Assembly: GCF_000813845.1 (NCBI RefSeq) | Contig: NZ_JWTB01000017.1 | Coordinates: 1-64,000, forward strand | DNA from: Pseudarthrobacter phenanthrenivorans | Lineage (GTDB): Bacteria > Actinomycetota > Actinomycetes > Actinomycetales > Micrococcaceae | Reading direction: 5' to 3' | DNA: 64,000 nt | Shown: positions 1 to 8,313 of the stretch, in pieces | How the letters are laid out: each line of letters begins with the position of its first letter | Numbering within the stretch: position 1 is the stretch's first letter | The notes under the pieces: generated by a model | Told to the model about the DNA's origin: nothing | The model's input: the letters and a program-made list of their open reading frames with translations, nothing else | Database searches by the model: none | Made by a program: the position numbers and the translations under genes

Positions 1-157
1 CGAGCAGTCCATGACGTTCGTGGACGGGTACCTGCACCCCGGTGACAAGCCGGGTATCGGCGTCGAATTCAACGAGGAAGCCGCCGCGGCCTACCCCTAC
101 CAGCAGGCCTACCTGCCCTACAACCGCCTGGTCGACGGCACCGTCCACGACTGGTAA
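1..157 (+). CDS. C-terminal end of a mannonate/galactonate dehydratase-like enolase-superfamily protein (partial)
   Basis: Open reading frame already running at the left edge and ending at TAA 155-157; about 51 residues are visible. The tail has the form [18 protein letters not shown]... followed by [17 protein letters not shown] and a terminal DW. This matches the conserved C-terminus of the ManD/RspA group of the enolase superfamily, which dehydrate sugar acids such as D-mannonate to 2-keto-3-deoxy-gluconate. The next gene begins 12 bp downstream with a gluconokinase domain, so the two look like one sugar-acid operon. The active-site part lies outside the window, so the substrate is not determinable here. 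Confidence 0.7.
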   Translation, partial: EQSMTFVDGYLHPGDKPGIGVEFNEEAAAAYPYQQAYLPYNRLVDGTVHDW

Positions 158-169
158 GGAAGCACCCGC

Positions 170-1312
170 ATGAACAAGATCCGAATCGTCGTGATGGGCG
201 TCTCCGGCTGCGGCAAGACCACCATCGGCGACCTCGTCGCCCGCAAACTCGGCGTCCCGTTCCTGGACGGCGACTCCCTCCACCCTGTAGAGAACGTCGC
301 CAAAATGGCCGCCGGGACGCCCTTAACGGACGAGGACCGCTGGCCCTGGCTGGCAACGGTGGGATCTGAACTGGCTGCTGCCGGGGACGGCGGACTGGTC
401 CTGGCCTGCTCCGCGTTGCGCCGCAGCTACCGCGACGCCATCCGCGCCCAGGCGCCGGACACCATCTTCCTGCACCTGAACGGCAGCCGGGAGGTCCTCA
501 AGGCACGAACCGAAGGCCGCACCGGCCACTTCATGCCACCAGCCCTGCTCGACTCCCAGCTCGCCACCCTCGAACCACTCCAGGAAGACGAGCGCGGCGT
601 GGTGGTGGACATCGCCGCGCCCGTCGCCGACGTGGTGGCCCAGGCACTCAAGGGGATCGCCGGCGTCGTACCTCCAGCCAAGGATGCGTCCGGCACCCGG
701 CCGCGGCAGTTCGACGTCGACCTCACGGCAGCGCCGTTCAACCTCGACGCCGGGGCGATCGCCTGGGTGGAAGGCACCCTCGGTGCCATGACGCTCGAGG
801 AAAAGATCGGGCAGCTCTTCATCAACCACAACAACGACTACTCGCCCGGGTACCTCGACGGGGTGTTGGAGAACTACCACGTGGGCGGCATGCGGTACCG
901 CCCGGGTCCATCCGCTGCCGTCCAGGAACACATCCGCTACGCACAGTCCAAAACGCGGATCCCGTTGCTGATTGCGTCCAACCCGGAAATGGGCGGAGCC
1001 GGCAGCTGCGATGACGGCACGTTCGTGTCCACGCACCTGCAGGCAGGCTCCCACCCGGACAAGACCATCGCCCGGCAGATGGGGCAGGTGGCCGGAGTGG
1101 AGACCGCGGCCCTGGGGTGCAACTGGGCGTTCGCGCCAATCGTGGACATCCACTACAACTGGCGGAACACCGTCATCTCCACGCGTTCCTTCGGGAACAC
1201 CCCGGAAATCGTGGTGGAGCGTGCCAAGGAATACTTCGACGGCATCAGCGAATCGCCTACGGCCTGCGCCATGAAGCACTTCCCGGGCGACGGCATCGAC
1301 GAGCGCGACTAG
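170..1312 (+). CDS. gntK: Gluconokinase fused to the N-terminal half of a GH3 glycosidase, ended by an amber codon
   Basis: Residues 1 to about 165 are a GntK/IdnK-type gluconokinase, which makes 6-phosphogluconate from gluconate and ATP. The P-loop GVSGCGKTT is near residues 11-19, and DGDSLHP and the CSALRRSYRD segment follow. A short linker leads into a glycoside hydrolase family 3 barrel from about residue 185 (MTLEEKIGQLFINHN), reaching the KHFPGDG motif just before TAG 1310-1312. The next codons continue GH3 in the same frame (see 1313-2449), so this is an in-frame fusion with a nonsense codon, not a frameshift. Family gluconokinases are about 165-175 residues, so the kinase part is complete. 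Start ATG 170 lies 12 bp after the upstream stop with AAGGAAG before it. The kinase may well be active; the GH3 part made from this frame is truncated. Confidence 0.8.
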   Translation: MNKIRIVVMGVSGCGKTTIGDLVARKLGVPFLDGDSLHPVENVAKMAAGTPLTDEDRWPWLATVGSELAAAGDGGLVLACSALRRSYRDAIRAQAPDTIFLHLNGSREVLKARTEGRTGHFMPPALLDSQLATLEPLQEDERGVVVDIAAPVADVVAQALKGIAGVVPPAKDASGTRPRQFDVDLTAAPFNLDAGAIAWVEGTLGAMTLEEKIGQLFINHNNDYSPGYLDGVLENYHVGGMRYRPGPSAAVQEHIRYAQSKTRIPLLIASNPEMGGAGSCDDGTFVSTHLQAGSHPDKTIARQMGQVAGVETAALGCNWAFAPIVDIHYNWRNTVISTRSFGNTPEIVVERAKEYFDGISESPTACAMKHFPGDGIDERD

Positions 1313-2449
1313 CACGTCGTCACGTCTTACAACACCCTCTCTTATGAGGAGTGGAACCGGACGTACGGGCATGTGTACCGGGAGATGATTGCGCACGGCG
1401 TGCAGTCCATTATGGTGGGGCACATCGGGGCGCCCGAGGTCTCCCGGCACTTCCGGCCCGGGATTGCCGACGCGGAGATCCTGCCGGCCACCCTGTCTCC
1501 GGAACTGCTGCAGGACCTGCTGCGCGGTGAGCTTGGCTTCAATGGGCTGGTGCTGACGGATGCCTCACAGATGGTGGGCCTGACCCAGGCGAAGAAGCGC
1601 AAGGACCTGGTGCCGGCTACGATCGCTGCTGGCTGCGACATGTTCCTGTTCTTCCGGAACCCCGCTGAGGACTTCCAGTACATGCTGGACGGCTACAAGT
1701 CCGGAGTCATCACCGAGCAACGGCTGCACGACGCCCTGCGGCGGATCCTCGGTTTGAAGGCGTCGCTGGGCCTGCACCTCAAGCCTGCTGACCAGCTGGT
1801 GCCTCCTCCCGGAGCACTTGCGGTCATTGGATCCGCCGAGCACCGGGCCATTGCCGCTGGGATTGCGGACAAGACCGTCACGCTGGTCAAGGACACCGCG
1901 GGAAACCTGCCCATCACTCCGGCCACGCATCCGCGGATCCGTTTGTACGGGATTTCCGGTGGCGCCGACTTCACCCGCGCCGACCCGCTGGCCTACCTGG
2001 ACGTAGTCAAGGAGGAGCTGGAAGCCGCCGGTTTCGAGGTGCACCTGTTCCGGACTGCTGAGCAGCGTGAGGCAGCAGGGGAGGCCGGGATGAACTTCAT
2101 GCGGGTCCTGGCCGAGGAAGCCACCGGGGACTACGCGGAGAAGTACGACGCCGCCTTCGTGTTCGCCAACGTCAAGGGCTTTGCGCAGGAGGCAGCCATC
2201 CGGATCAAGTGGTCATCACCCATGGCGGCCGAGGTTCCCTGGTACGCCACGGAGGTGCCCACGGTGTTTGTATCCCTTAACCAGCCGAACCATTTGATCG
2301 ATGTGCCCATGGTCAGGACTGCCATCCACGCCCATGCCGGGACGCGCGAAGCCATCCGGGCTGCGGTGGAGAAGATCCAGGGTAAATCGGCATTCCAGGG
2401 CACGTTCAACGAGAACGTGTTTTGCGGGTCGTTCGACACCCGGCTCTAG
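1313..2449 (+). pseudogene. C-terminal remainder of the GH3 glycosidase after the in-frame stop
   Basis: This stretch is in the same reading frame as 170-1312 and has 378 sense codons before TAG 2447-2449. It starts with HVVTSYNTLSYEEW, the natural continuation of KHFPGDGIDERD. The His right after the stop corresponds by position to the acid/base His of the NagZ-type loop. The predicted nucleophile segment VLTDASQM is about residue 63 of this part, followed by the GH3 C-terminal domain. Without the stop the whole protein would be about 759 residues. Reinitiation could occur at ATG 1373, but no good ribosome-binding site precedes it. The sequence shows no other stops or frame breaks, so the loss is recent, or the TAG is a sequencing error. 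Confidence 0.75.
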
Positions 2450-2461
2450 GGACAGACCGAA

Positions 2462-2493
2462 GGAGGCGCCACCGCAACCGCGGTGGCGCCTCC
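2462..2493. terminator. Strong hairpin between convergent genes
   Basis: A perfect 14-bp stem (2462-2475 with 2480-2493) closes an AACC loop. It lies 12 bp after the GH3 stop and 48 bp from the end of the opposing gene, so it can serve both strands. There is no U tract, as is usual in high-GC actinobacteria. Confidence 0.75.
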
Positions 2494-2540
2494 CTCGTTG
2501 TGCCCGGATTCCTGAGGCTCTGCAGAGCCTTCGGGAAGGC

Positions 2541-3158
2541 TCAGGCGTCCTCGCGGTCCGGGTTTTCAAGCCGGAAGAAGTTGGACTGGGATCCGTCGGT
2601 CCGCTGTTCCTGGTAGATGAAATTCAGGCGGCGTTCATCAAAGGTCTTGAACCATTCCTCCCAGCTGACTTCGCGCAGGTTGGTGTCCTTGTCCCTGAAG
2701 TCGATGCGGAGGACGCCCAGATGGTCGCCATGTTCAGTGCCGTCAACTGTGGCCGGAACGCCACCGCGTTCTTCCGCCCACTGCCGGATGACTTCATGGT
2801 GGGTGGTTGCCAGGCTGCGGCCTTCGCGTTCGGGCTCCTCCTCGGTGGAGGTGATTTCCTGCGAGTACTTCAAAGATTTGGACGAGTCATCGCCGTACCG
2901 AATCTTGCCGCCGTCGGGGCCTGCGCCGAGGTCTTCGCCGTCTTCCCCATCGGAGCCTGCATCGTCACGGCCGCGGTCGCCGCCGTCCTGGCGGGCCTTG
3001 GCCACTTCTTTGACCAGCTCCTCCTTACGGAGGCCAGATGCGCCGCTGATGTGCTCCTCCCTGGCCTCCTGGCGGAGCTCGTCCACCTTCATGTTGCGCA
3101 GCTCAGTCTCACTGACGTCGGGCGTATTCGGTGTCTGGTTACCCGGCTTTTCACTCAT
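2541..3158 (-). CDS. Rho_N/SAP-like domain protein of unknown function
   Basis: 205 residues. The start is ATG 3158, chosen because AAAAGGAGG sits 7 nt before it; an in-frame extension upstream of this has no ribosome-binding site. Residues about 15-50 form a Rho termination-factor N-terminal-like helical module (LRNMKVDELRQEAREEHI...GLRKEELVKEV), a fold that often binds nucleic acid. A very acidic Gly/Asp-rich linker follows (about 55-80). A conserved C-terminal domain of about 90 residues (HEVIRQWAEERGG...GVLRIDF...SWEEWFKTFDE) is common in actinobacterial proteins without known function. The family is sometimes mislabelled as a glucan-branching enzyme; nothing here resembles one. It is monocistronic and divergent from the gene at 3365. 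Confidence 0.7.
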   Translation of the reverse strand: MSEKPGNQTPNTPDVSETELRNMKVDELRQEAREEHISGASGLRKEELVKEVAKARQDGGDRGRDDAGSDGEDGEDLGAGPDGGKIRYGDDSSKSLKYSQEITSTEEEPEREGRSLATTHHEVIRQWAEERGGVPATVDGTEHGDHLGVLRIDFRDKDTNLREVSWEEWFKTFDERRLNFIYQEQRTDGSQSNFFRLENPDREDA

Positions 3159-3181
3159 GGCTTGTCCTCCTTTTGCAGAAC

Positions 3182-3206
3182 GGTTCGGCCGAACCAACAA
3201 ATAATA
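3182..3206. promoter_or_regulatory. AT-rich promoter patch with a perfect 14-bp palindrome
   Basis: GGTTCGGCCGAACC (3182-3195) is a perfect palindrome 24 bp upstream of the 2541-3158 start codon. Next to it, on the minus strand, TATTAT (3206-3201) is a good -10 candidate inside the most AT-rich stretch nearby. The palindrome would then lie at about +1 to +15, where a repressor could act. No regulator is assigned. Confidence 0.4.
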
Positions 3207-3364
3207 AGGCTACTTACTTTCTAGTCCGGGGACCGGCCTTGAGTCAAGGGCGGGCGGGTGGTGCGGTGCGCAGGTTTGCCGTGCTCCATGGGGCTTTGGA
3301 CTCTGGGGCAGATGGCAGTCCGGTTTGTAGGCTCCCAGGAGACCGGACTTCAAGGAGGTGTGCC

Positions 3365-4105
3365 GTGGGCAGAATGATGCCGGAGGTGCCGGGGCTTGGT
3401 GCGCCTGGGCTGCGTTCCCCGGGCGCCGCCCGCCCTGGCCGACGGTTCGCGGGATTTCTGGGTCTTGCTGCCGCAGCCGGAATCCTTACCCATGCTGTGT
3501 TGCCGCGCATGCTGGGGGAGTGGGGTGCAACGGACGCCGAAAAGGTTATGCCCCTGCCCGGGGACGAACTGGTTCCCGACGCCGATGAAATCCAGACAAT
3601 GGCCGTCACCGTCCCTGGCCGGCCGGAGGACGTGTGGCCATGGCTCGTGCAAATGGGCGTGGACCGCGCAGGCCTGTACTCCTACACGTGGGTGGAAAAC
3701 GGGTTGCTCCATCTGGGAGTCACCAACGCGGACCGCATCCATCCCGAGTGGCAGGACCTGACGGTGGGCGACATTATTGCCTTTACCCCGGAGGGATATC
3801 CCGGTGGGCGGCAGGGACCGCGCGTAGTGGACCTGGAACCGGGCCGGCACCTGGTCCTGGACTCCAGCCCGGGCGCGCCGCCGGGGACGGTGACCGGGAC
3901 CTGGCAGTTCGTCCTCCGTCCCGTCGACGGCTCAGCCACACGGCTGCTCCTGAGGACCCGCTATGGTTCCCGGCGCCCCACCAGTCTCCGCGTCACCGAT
4001 TTCATTCTTCGGCCCGCTTACCTGGTCATGGACCGGGCCATGCTGCTGGGCATCAGGAAGCGAGCCGGTATGCAGGGGCCGGGCACGCCGTCGCCGGCCC
4101 CTTAG
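3365..4105 (+). CDS. Membrane-anchored SRPBCC-like protein
   Basis: 246 residues from GTG 3365, chosen because AAGGAGG (3352-3358) lies 6 nt upstream. A hydrophobic segment at about residues 25-45 (FAGFLGLAAAAGILTHAVL) looks like an N-terminal anchor or signal. The rest resembles the START/SRPBCC ligand-binding fold: VTVPGRPEDVWPWLVQMG is the typical entry strand and helix, and the C-terminal half has the GTWQFVLRPVDGSATRLLLRTR strands. Such proteins bind lipids or hydrophobic ligands; no substrate can be named. It is followed after 33 bp by an acetyltransferase gene with its own promoter-like sequence, so an operon is not certain. Confidence 0.6.
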   Translation: MGRMMPEVPGLGAPGLRSPGAARPGRRFAGFLGLAAAAGILTHAVLPRMLGEWGATDAEKVMPLPGDELVPDADEIQTMAVTVPGRPEDVWPWLVQMGVDRAGLYSYTWVENGLLHLGVTNADRIHPEWQDLTVGDIIAFTPEGYPGGRQGPRVVDLEPGRHLVLDSSPGAPPGTVTGTWQFVLRPVDGSATRLLLRTRYGSRRPTSLRVTDFILRPAYLVMDRAMLLGIRKRAGMQGPGTPSPAP

Positions 4106-4138
4106 CGGGCCACGCTGCTACCCGCGTAGTCTGGCCCA

Positions 4139-4675
4139 GTGGACTTCTCCTGTGAACTTTCAGAGGGTATTTTCCTTCGTCCTGTCCAGAAGTCCGATGC
4201 AGCGCCACTGGCAGCGGCTTTCCAGGCCAACCGGTCCTACCTTGCTCCTTGGGAGCCCGTCCGTCCGGAGAGTTTTTATACGGTGCAGGGCCAGCGGGAC
4301 GTGATCGGCAGGCGGCTGGCCGAGCTTCACGCCGGCACGGCACTGCCCCTGGTGCTGGCAGGAGATGCAGGCATTGTGGGGCTGCTGAACCTCAGCTCAA
4401 TCGTGCGCGGCGCGTTCCAGAATGCCCATCTGGGCTACTGGATCGCCCACTCCTACCAAGGGAGAGGGCTGATGACGGCGGCCGTAGCTGCCGTCACGCA
4501 ACTCGCGAAAGTCAATGTGGGGCTTCACCGGCTCGAGGCCGCAACCCTGGTGCACAACACCGCGTCCCAGCGGGTGCTGGAGAAGAACGGTTTCGAGGCG
4601 TACGGCACCGCCCGCGCCTACCTGAGGATAGCCGGCCAATGGCAGGACCACCGGATATACCAGCGGATCCTCTAG
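4139..4675 (+). CDS. GNAT acetyltransferase, RimJ/RimL type
   Basis: 178 residues. It resembles ribosomal-protein-serine or alanine N-acetyltransferases: an N-terminal IFLRPVQKSDAAPL segment, the LGYWIAHSYQGRGLMTAAV acetyl-CoA loop (Q/R-x-x-G-x-G/A) at about residues 97-115, and VHNTASQRVLEKNGF typical of the RimL branch. It would transfer acetyl from acetyl-CoA to an amino group, possibly of a ribosomal protein, but many RimL relatives modify other targets. The GTG start has no ribosome-binding site; TAGTCT ends 6 nt before it, the spacing expected of a leaderless mRNA. Confidence 0.75.
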   Translation: MDFSCELSEGIFLRPVQKSDAAPLAAAFQANRSYLAPWEPVRPESFYTVQGQRDVIGRRLAELHAGTALPLVLAGDAGIVGLLNLSSIVRGAFQNAHLGYWIAHSYQGRGLMTAAVAAVTQLAKVNVGLHRLEAATLVHNTASQRVLEKNGFEAYGTARAYLRIAGQWQDHRIYQRIL

Positions 4676-4742
4676 GGCCGGGGGGCCTGTGTCGGAAAAA
4701 GGCAGCCCTGGTGTTCTGATTCCCCAGCGGAGATGGCAAATA

Positions 4743-4785
4743 AAAGGCCCCCGTTCCTTTGAATTCAAAAGAACCGGGGCCTTTC
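4743..4785. terminator. Hairpin terminator for tRNA-Ser, possibly bidirectional
   Basis: AAAGGCCCC on one side pairs with GGGGCCTTT on the other, with further pairing (GTTCCTTT against AAAGAAC) interrupted by single bulges, around a GAATTC centre. It sits right after the 3' end of the minus-strand tRNA-Ser and also lies downstream of the plus-strand GNAT gene. Confidence 0.7.
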
Positions 4786-4789
4786 TGCG

Positions 4790-4879
4790 TGGCGGTGACG
4801 GTGGGATTTGAACCCACGTTGGCTTTTACACCAAACAACATTTCGAGTGTTGCACCTTCGGCCGCTCGGACACGTCACC
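4790..4879 (-). tRNA. tRNA-Ser (anticodon CGA)
   Basis: On the minus strand the acceptor GGTGACG (from 4879) pairs with CGTCACC (4800-4794), followed by discriminator G and an encoded CCA (4792-4790). The anticodon stem CAACA/TGTTG holds the loop CTCGAAA, giving anticodon CGA for codon UCG. A long variable arm, as in class II serine tRNAs, precedes the GTTCAAATC T-loop. Confidence 0.95.
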
Positions 4880-4987
4880 AACCTCAATAGGGTACCGGAG
4901 CATGGCCTGCATCCCCAAAACGGCCTGCGGCGAATGCTCGCGCCGCGTCCGATCCTCATTGTCGGACCCCCTTGTCATGATGGGTTT

Positions 4988-6655
4988 ATGGGGACAGCGG
5001 CGGTGGTGAAGGCGTTTGGGGAGATCCGGGCGGCCCTTGCTGTGTTGAATGCTGAGCTGGATGGGGCGGGGTTGGTGCCGTTTTCTGCGGCCGATCCGCT
5101 GGCTGGGTTGGCGGATGGGTGCCTGGACATTTTGGCCGGGACCCGGGAGGTTGAAGCCGGGTTCGCGGCGTTGAAGGCGAAGGCTGCGGTGAAGTACACG
5201 GAGGCTGCTTGTGCTGTTGCGGGCCCGGATGTGCCGCTGGTGGCGCAGGAGATGGCGGTCGCGGCCGAGATCGGGTGCGTGCTGGCGCTGGGGCCGCGGG
5301 CGGCGTCCTCGTTCCTGGCGACCTCGCACGCCGTTGTTTCCTCATTGCCGCGGACCTTTGCGGGGCTGCAGGCCGGCTCCCTGTCGTGGCAGCACGCGGT
5401 GGTGATGGCGGACGAGACAGCGTGTCTTGATGCCGCGGGGGCGGCGGCGTTGGAAGCGCATTTCCTGGACCCCGATGTACCGGATGGTGCGCGGGGGTGC
5501 CCGGCGGGGGAGTTGCCGGCGCACCGGTTCCGGGTCAAGGCGCGGACGTGGCGGGAACGCCACCATGCGGAGTCGATTGAGAAGCGGCACGCCAAAGGGG
5601 TGGTGGAGCGGCGGGTGGAGTTCCGGCCGGACCGGGACGGAATGGCCTGGCTGTCTGCGTGCCTGCCCGCGGACCAGGCGCTTGCCGGGTGGAACCGGCT
5701 CACCGCCGTCGCCCGGTCCCTGCAGGGCCCGGACGAGCACCGGACCCTGACCCAGCTCCGCGCGGACCTGTTCGCGTCCGCTGTACTGGGCGGCTGCACA
5801 CCAGACCGCACGGACGCCCACGGGACGGCAGGCGGCGCGAACGCCCACATGACGGCAGCCAGCACGGGCGTCAGCGGGGCTCCCGCCGGCAGGGATGCCA
5901 GGACGACTTCCACCGGCACGGATGCTTCCCCCGCCACGGCCTGTGGCGCCCGGGCCCGCCACAGCGACAGCAGCGGCGAGGGAGACTGCCTTACAGCTGC
6001 CGGAAGCGTTGAAGAAACAGATGTCCCGCCGACATCAATAAGGGCGCAGGTGCTGGTCACCGTTCCCGTGTTCTCGTTGCTGGGCCTGACCGATGAACCG
6101 GCGATGCTGGACGGGTACGGGCCCATCCCGCCGTCAATGGCCCGGGAACTGGTGGCTTCCGGTGCCGAGTCGTTCCACCGGGTGTTGGTGGACCCCCGGG
6201 ACGGGGCGCCGCTGGAGATCGGCAGGACCAGCTACCGCCTCACGAAAGCCATGCGGGCCTGGCTAAGGATGCGGGACGCCAAATGCCCGTTCCCCGGCTG
6301 CAGCAACCACTCCCTCGACAACGAGGCCGACCACCTCCTCGCCTGGGCCAACGGCGGCACCACCGGGATCAGCAACCTGGGACAACCCTGCCCCAAACAC
6401 CACAAACTACGCCACACCACCGGCTGGAAACCCACCCCCGCGACTAAGAACGAACCACCCGGCTGGACCTCACCCACAGGCCGGCACTACGCCAGCGAAC
6501 ACCAGGACTGGGAACCACCAAGCTGGCCTCCCGGACTGGCGCTTGAACCACGGCTGCCGGAATGGAGCGTGGCCGGCTGCGTCGACGTGGTCAGGCTGGG
6601 TTTCTCCCCGGGCGAGCAATGGCTTGGGAGGATCCTTCACCCGCCCTCTGCATGA
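4988..6655 (+). CDS. DUF222 / HNH endonuclease-domain protein (13E12-type family)
   Basis: 555 residues. The N-terminal about 270 residues are the helical DUF222 region found in the mycobacterial 13E12-repeat family. The C-terminus carries an HNH nuclease motif from about residue 430: CPFPGC, then EADHLLAWANGGTT, then CPKHHKLRH, with Cys pairs that would hold zinc. Between them, at about residues 275-345, lies a low-complexity Thr/Ala/Gly/Ser insert with almost no predicted structure. The family is present in many near-identical copies in Arthrobacter-like genomes and is suspected to be mobile or recombination-related; no activity is proven for most members. ATG 4988 is chosen because CATGAT lies exactly 6 nt before it. 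The frame is open further upstream across the tRNA, which cannot be coding. Confidence 0.8.
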   Translation: MGTAAVVKAFGEIRAALAVLNAELDGAGLVPFSAADPLAGLADGCLDILAGTREVEAGFAALKAKAAVKYTEAACAVAGPDVPLVAQEMAVAAEIGCVLALGPRAASSFLATSHAVVSSLPRTFAGLQAGSLSWQHAVVMADETACLDAAGAAALEAHFLDPDVPDGARGCPAGELPAHRFRVKARTWRERHHAESIEKRHAKGVVERRVEFRPDRDGMAWLSACLPADQALAGWNRLTAVARSLQGPDEHRTLTQLRADLFASAVLGGCTPDRTDAHGTAGGANAHMTAASTGVSGAPAGRDARTTSTGTDASPATACGARARHSDSSGEGDCLTAAGSVEETDVPPTSIRAQVLVTVPVFSLLGLTDEPAMLDGYGPIPPSMARELVASGAESFHRVLVDPRDGAPLEIGRTSYRLTKAMRAWLRMRDAKCPFPGCSNHSLDNEADHLLAWANGGTTGISNLGQPCPKHHKLRHTTGWKPTPATKNEPPGWTSPTGRHYASEHQDWEPPSWPPGLALEPRLPEWSVAGCVDVVRLGFSPGEQWLGRILHPPSA

Positions 6656-6871
6656 AGGCCCCGGAAGGCCCCGGGCCAATCCGCCTCCGGGTTTCGCGCC
6701 CTGTGCCAAACGGGATTCAATCCCCAAGGCCCTTACAGCCCGTGCCCAGCCCCCAACCCGGATGCCCTCACGGATGCCCACCCACACCGAAGGGCCACCG
6801 CCACGCAAAAGTTCGCCACGCGCCGTCGGACTTTCGCCGTCCCCGCACGTCCGGCTAGATTCATCAGCAAG

Positions 6872-7912
6872 ATGACAAATTCACAGAATCCGATCCACGC
6901 CACCGCATACTGGACCACTGCCAAGGAACACGGCGAGCTCAGGGCCGAGGAGGTCCCCGCACCAGGGCCGGGCGAGGCCCTGGTCCGTGCGTTGTACTCG
7001 GGGATCAGCAAGGGCACGGAGATGGTGGTCCACGCAGGGGCCGTGCCTCCCCGGGTAGCGGAGGCGATGCGGGCTCCGCATCAGGAAGGGCAGTTTCCCG
7101 GGCCCGTAAAGTTCGGTTACCTCTCGGTGGGAGTCGTGGAGGACGGACCCGCGGAATGGAAAGGCCAGCGCGTCTTTTGCCTGAACCCGCACCAGGACGT
7201 CTACGTGGTTCCCGTGGACTCCCTGACCAGGATCCCCGACGACGTCCCGTCGCGCCGTGCCGTCCTCACCGGCACCGTGGAAACCGCCGTCAACGCGCTC
7301 TGGGAAGCCGGGCCGCGGCTGGGGGACCGGGTCGCCGTCGTGGGCGCCGGCCTGGTGGGCGGCATGGTGGCTACCCTGCTGGCCAAATTCCCGCTGCAGC
7401 GGCTGCAGCTGGTGGACCTCGATCCTGGCAGGAAACAGCTCGCAGACACGCTGGGAGTGGACTTTGCGCACCCGGACAGCGCGCTGGCCGACTGCGACAT
7501 CGTGTTCCACTGCTCTGCATCCCAGGAAGGCCTGGAACGCAGCCTGCAGCTCGTGGGCGATGAAGGCGACGTCATCGAGATGTCCTGGTACGCCAACCGC
7601 GAGGTCACCGTCCCGCTGGGAGAGGACTTCCACGCCAGGCGCCTCTCCATCCGGGCAAGCCAGGTGGGCACAGTGGCCCGGGCCCGCCGCCACCGCCGGA
7701 CCACCGCGGACCGCCTCGACCTCGCCGTATCGCTGCTCAAGGACCCCGTCTTCGACGCGTTCCTGACCGGATCGTCCCGGTTCGAGGACCTGCCGGACGT
7801 GGTCCAACGCCTGGCGGACGGCAGCCTGGCCGCCCTTTGCCACGTGGTGGAGTACCCCGCCACCCGTCCCGCAGCCAGCCCAGCCACCCCTAACCCGGAA
7901 AACTTGAGGTAA
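6872..7912 (+). CDS. MDR-superfamily NAD-dependent dehydrogenase lacking the usual zinc Cys
   Basis: 346 residues of the medium-chain dehydrogenase fold. The GroES-like N-terminal part has LYSGISKGTE (about 41-50), where classical zinc alcohol dehydrogenases have Cys; here the position is Ser46, and the GHE motif is replaced by GYLSVG. It therefore resembles the BchC-like (bacteriochlorophyllide dehydrogenase-type) branch. The Rossmann motif VVGAGLVGG is at about 153-162, with VDLD at the end of strand 2, suggesting NAD rather than NADP. It is the first gene of a tight trio: 3 bp to a PTPS-like gene, then 2 bp to a GT4 gene. TAGATT lies 11 nt upstream of the start, so the 5' leader must be very short. 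The substrate is unknown; the neighbours suggest a pterin-like or glycosylated small molecule. Confidence 0.7.
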   Translation: MTNSQNPIHATAYWTTAKEHGELRAEEVPAPGPGEALVRALYSGISKGTEMVVHAGAVPPRVAEAMRAPHQEGQFPGPVKFGYLSVGVVEDGPAEWKGQRVFCLNPHQDVYVVPVDSLTRIPDDVPSRRAVLTGTVETAVNALWEAGPRLGDRVAVVGAGLVGGMVATLLAKFPLQRLQLVDLDPGRKQLADTLGVDFAHPDSALADCDIVFHCSASQEGLERSLQLVGDEGDVIEMSWYANREVTVPLGEDFHARRLSIRASQVGTVARARRHRRTTADRLDLAVSLLKDPVFDAFLTGSSRFEDLPDVVQRLADGSLAALCHVVEYPATRPAASPATPNPENLR

Positions 7913-7915
7913 CCC

Positions 7916-8311
7916 ATGTTCAGCCTGACCGTCCGCCGCCACTTCATGATCGCCCACAGCCTTCCCCGGGAAGCCTTTGGTCCAGCCCAGGGACTGCACG
8001 GGGCAACCTTTGTGGCCGAAGTGGCCTTCCGCCGTCGCGCACTGAACGACGACGCGATCGTCCTGGACATCGGCGCCGCCGGCACCATCATCGAGGAAGT
8101 GCTCGCCGGCCTGAACTACCGCAACCTGGACGAACACCCCGATTTCAAGGACAAGCTCAGCACCACCGAAGCCCTTGCCGAGTACGTCGCCCAGCAGGTG
8201 GCGGCCCGGATCAAGGACACCAACGACGGCCCCGAGCTCGCAGGAATCGAGGTCACCCTGCGCGAGAATCCGGACGCCTGGGCCACCTATTCCCTGGACC
8301 TCACCGCCTAG
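7916..8311 (+). CDS. 6-pyruvoyl-tetrahydropterin synthase/QueD-like protein with missing catalytic residues
   Basis: 131 residues, the normal length for a PTPS/QueD subunit. Aligned by eye with QueD: zinc His14 (in IAHSLP) and His28 (in GLHGA) are kept, but the third zinc His of the HGH motif is Ala30. The catalytic Cys four residues before His28 is Ala24, and the Asp-His pair is Asn67-Tyr68 (LNYRNL). The late Glu that anchors the pterin ring in the family appears kept at Glu117 (LREN). It therefore probably binds a pterin- or purine-like ligand but cannot run the standard PTPS or QueD reaction in the known way. Start ATG 7916 has a TTGAGG site. It lies between the dehydrogenase and glycosyltransferase genes with almost no spacing. 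Confidence 0.7.
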   Translation: MFSLTVRRHFMIAHSLPREAFGPAQGLHGATFVAEVAFRRRALNDDAIVLDIGAAGTIIEEVLAGLNYRNLDEHPDFKDKLSTTEALAEYVAQQVAARIKDTNDGPELAGIEVTLRENPDAWATYSLDLTA

Positions 8312-8313
8312 CC

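Noticed and set aside
323..1450. Open frame of 375 codons antisense to the gluconokinase-GH3 gene
   Set aside because: Mirror frame of clear coding sequence; no motifs. It does not explain the amber codon.
4808..4987. In-frame upstream extension of the DUF222-HNH gene
   Set aside because: It crosses the tRNA-Ser gene; the leaderless-type start at 4988 fits better.
4988..6655. DUF222-HNH gene as an intron, intein or homing element
   Set aside because: No host gene is interrupted, no terminal repeats or splice motifs are seen; it is a free-standing member of a common actinobacterial family.
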